Part shown: piece after piece, positions 49,222 through 49,380 of the stretch
Position numbering within the stretch: the first letter of the stretch is position 1
How the letters are laid out: every line of letters starts with the position of its first letter
Source: a bacterium
GTDB taxonomy: Bacteria; Zixibacteria; MSB-5A5; GN15; FEB-12
Assembly: GCA_030605565.1 (NCBI GenBank)
Contig: JAUWIB010000138.1
Location: 1 to 49,380 of the forward strand
Length of the DNA: 49,380 nt
Reading direction: 5' to 3'
The notes under the pieces: model-generated
Told to the model about the DNA's origin: nothing
Seen by the model: the letters and a program-made list of their open reading frames with translations, nothing else
The model's database searches: none
Made by a program: the position numbers and the translations under genes

Positions 49222-49380
49222 ATAGGAAACATTCGAAAAACAGGCTGTGTCATAATCTACATTGCCGTCGTACAGAGTTGTGGTATCGTAGGGCGTTTTC
49301 GTTAGTAACGTTTTTTTCCGTTCAAATCGTCGTCTGATCGGTCAATATGTCCATGATCTTACAAATATCGGCGTTATTTC

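Overview
The window reads as a chromosomal segment of a Gram-negative bacterium of the FCB superphylum. The best guess is a candidate lineage such as Zixibacteria; this is inferred from gene content, and no rRNA or tRNA gene is visible to settle it. The grounds are a PorU-type C25 protease beside a PorV-like barrel, NYPNP-type C-terminal sorting domains, an aerotolerance (Bat) operon, a complete bacillithiol pathway, and many outer-membrane proteins and lipoproteins. Genes are densely packed, and 4-bp stop/start overlaps are frequent.

Layout. 1-3765 holds mixed small genes: the end of a BNR/Ycf48-like protein, a DUF4097 beta-solenoid protein, a YfiR-family protein on the minus strand, an outer-membrane barrel and a dCMP deaminase. 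From 3839 to 47232 every gene is on the minus strand. In transcription order the blocks are as follows. (a) 47232-34438: PorU-like C25 protease, a PorV-like barrel carrying a very large propeller insertion, an M6-like metalloprotease with a sorting domain, two DUF5683-like membrane proteins and an NHL-repeat lipoprotein. (b) About 34100-28339: a large outer-membrane protein with SprA-like motifs, a BamA/TamA-like protein and a UbiA-family prenyltransferase resembling archaeal DGGGP synthase. (c) 28213-17498: the aerotolerance cluster (membrane protein, MoxR, DUF58, a TPR/SurA-like lipoprotein, membrane protein, BatA, BatB, BatC, BatD, BatE), split by a 534-bp block of repeats. (d) 17328-15323: a flippase-like membrane protein and CorA. 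(e) 15202-5451: TetR, TolC, membrane-fusion protein, RND pump, BshC, BshA and BshB1 in one tightly coupled run with a promoter and operator in front; a CDF metal transporter and a GYD-domain protein follow. The last gene (48172-49221, plus strand) is an unknown secreted protein. It is preceded by a good promoter, a 21-codon ORF ending in PPPVPCP, and hairpins.

How the parts may work together. Block (e) suggests that drug efflux and bacillithiol synthesis answer to the same TetR repressor. Block (a) looks like the sortase, shuttle and a substrate of a type IX-like secretion system. Block (c) is a standard envelope-stress (MoxR/VWA) module with an unusual lipoprotein inserted. Intergenic DNA holds at least four families of dispersed repeats. 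One is a 243-bp element present twice with conserved arms and unrelated cores of equal length.
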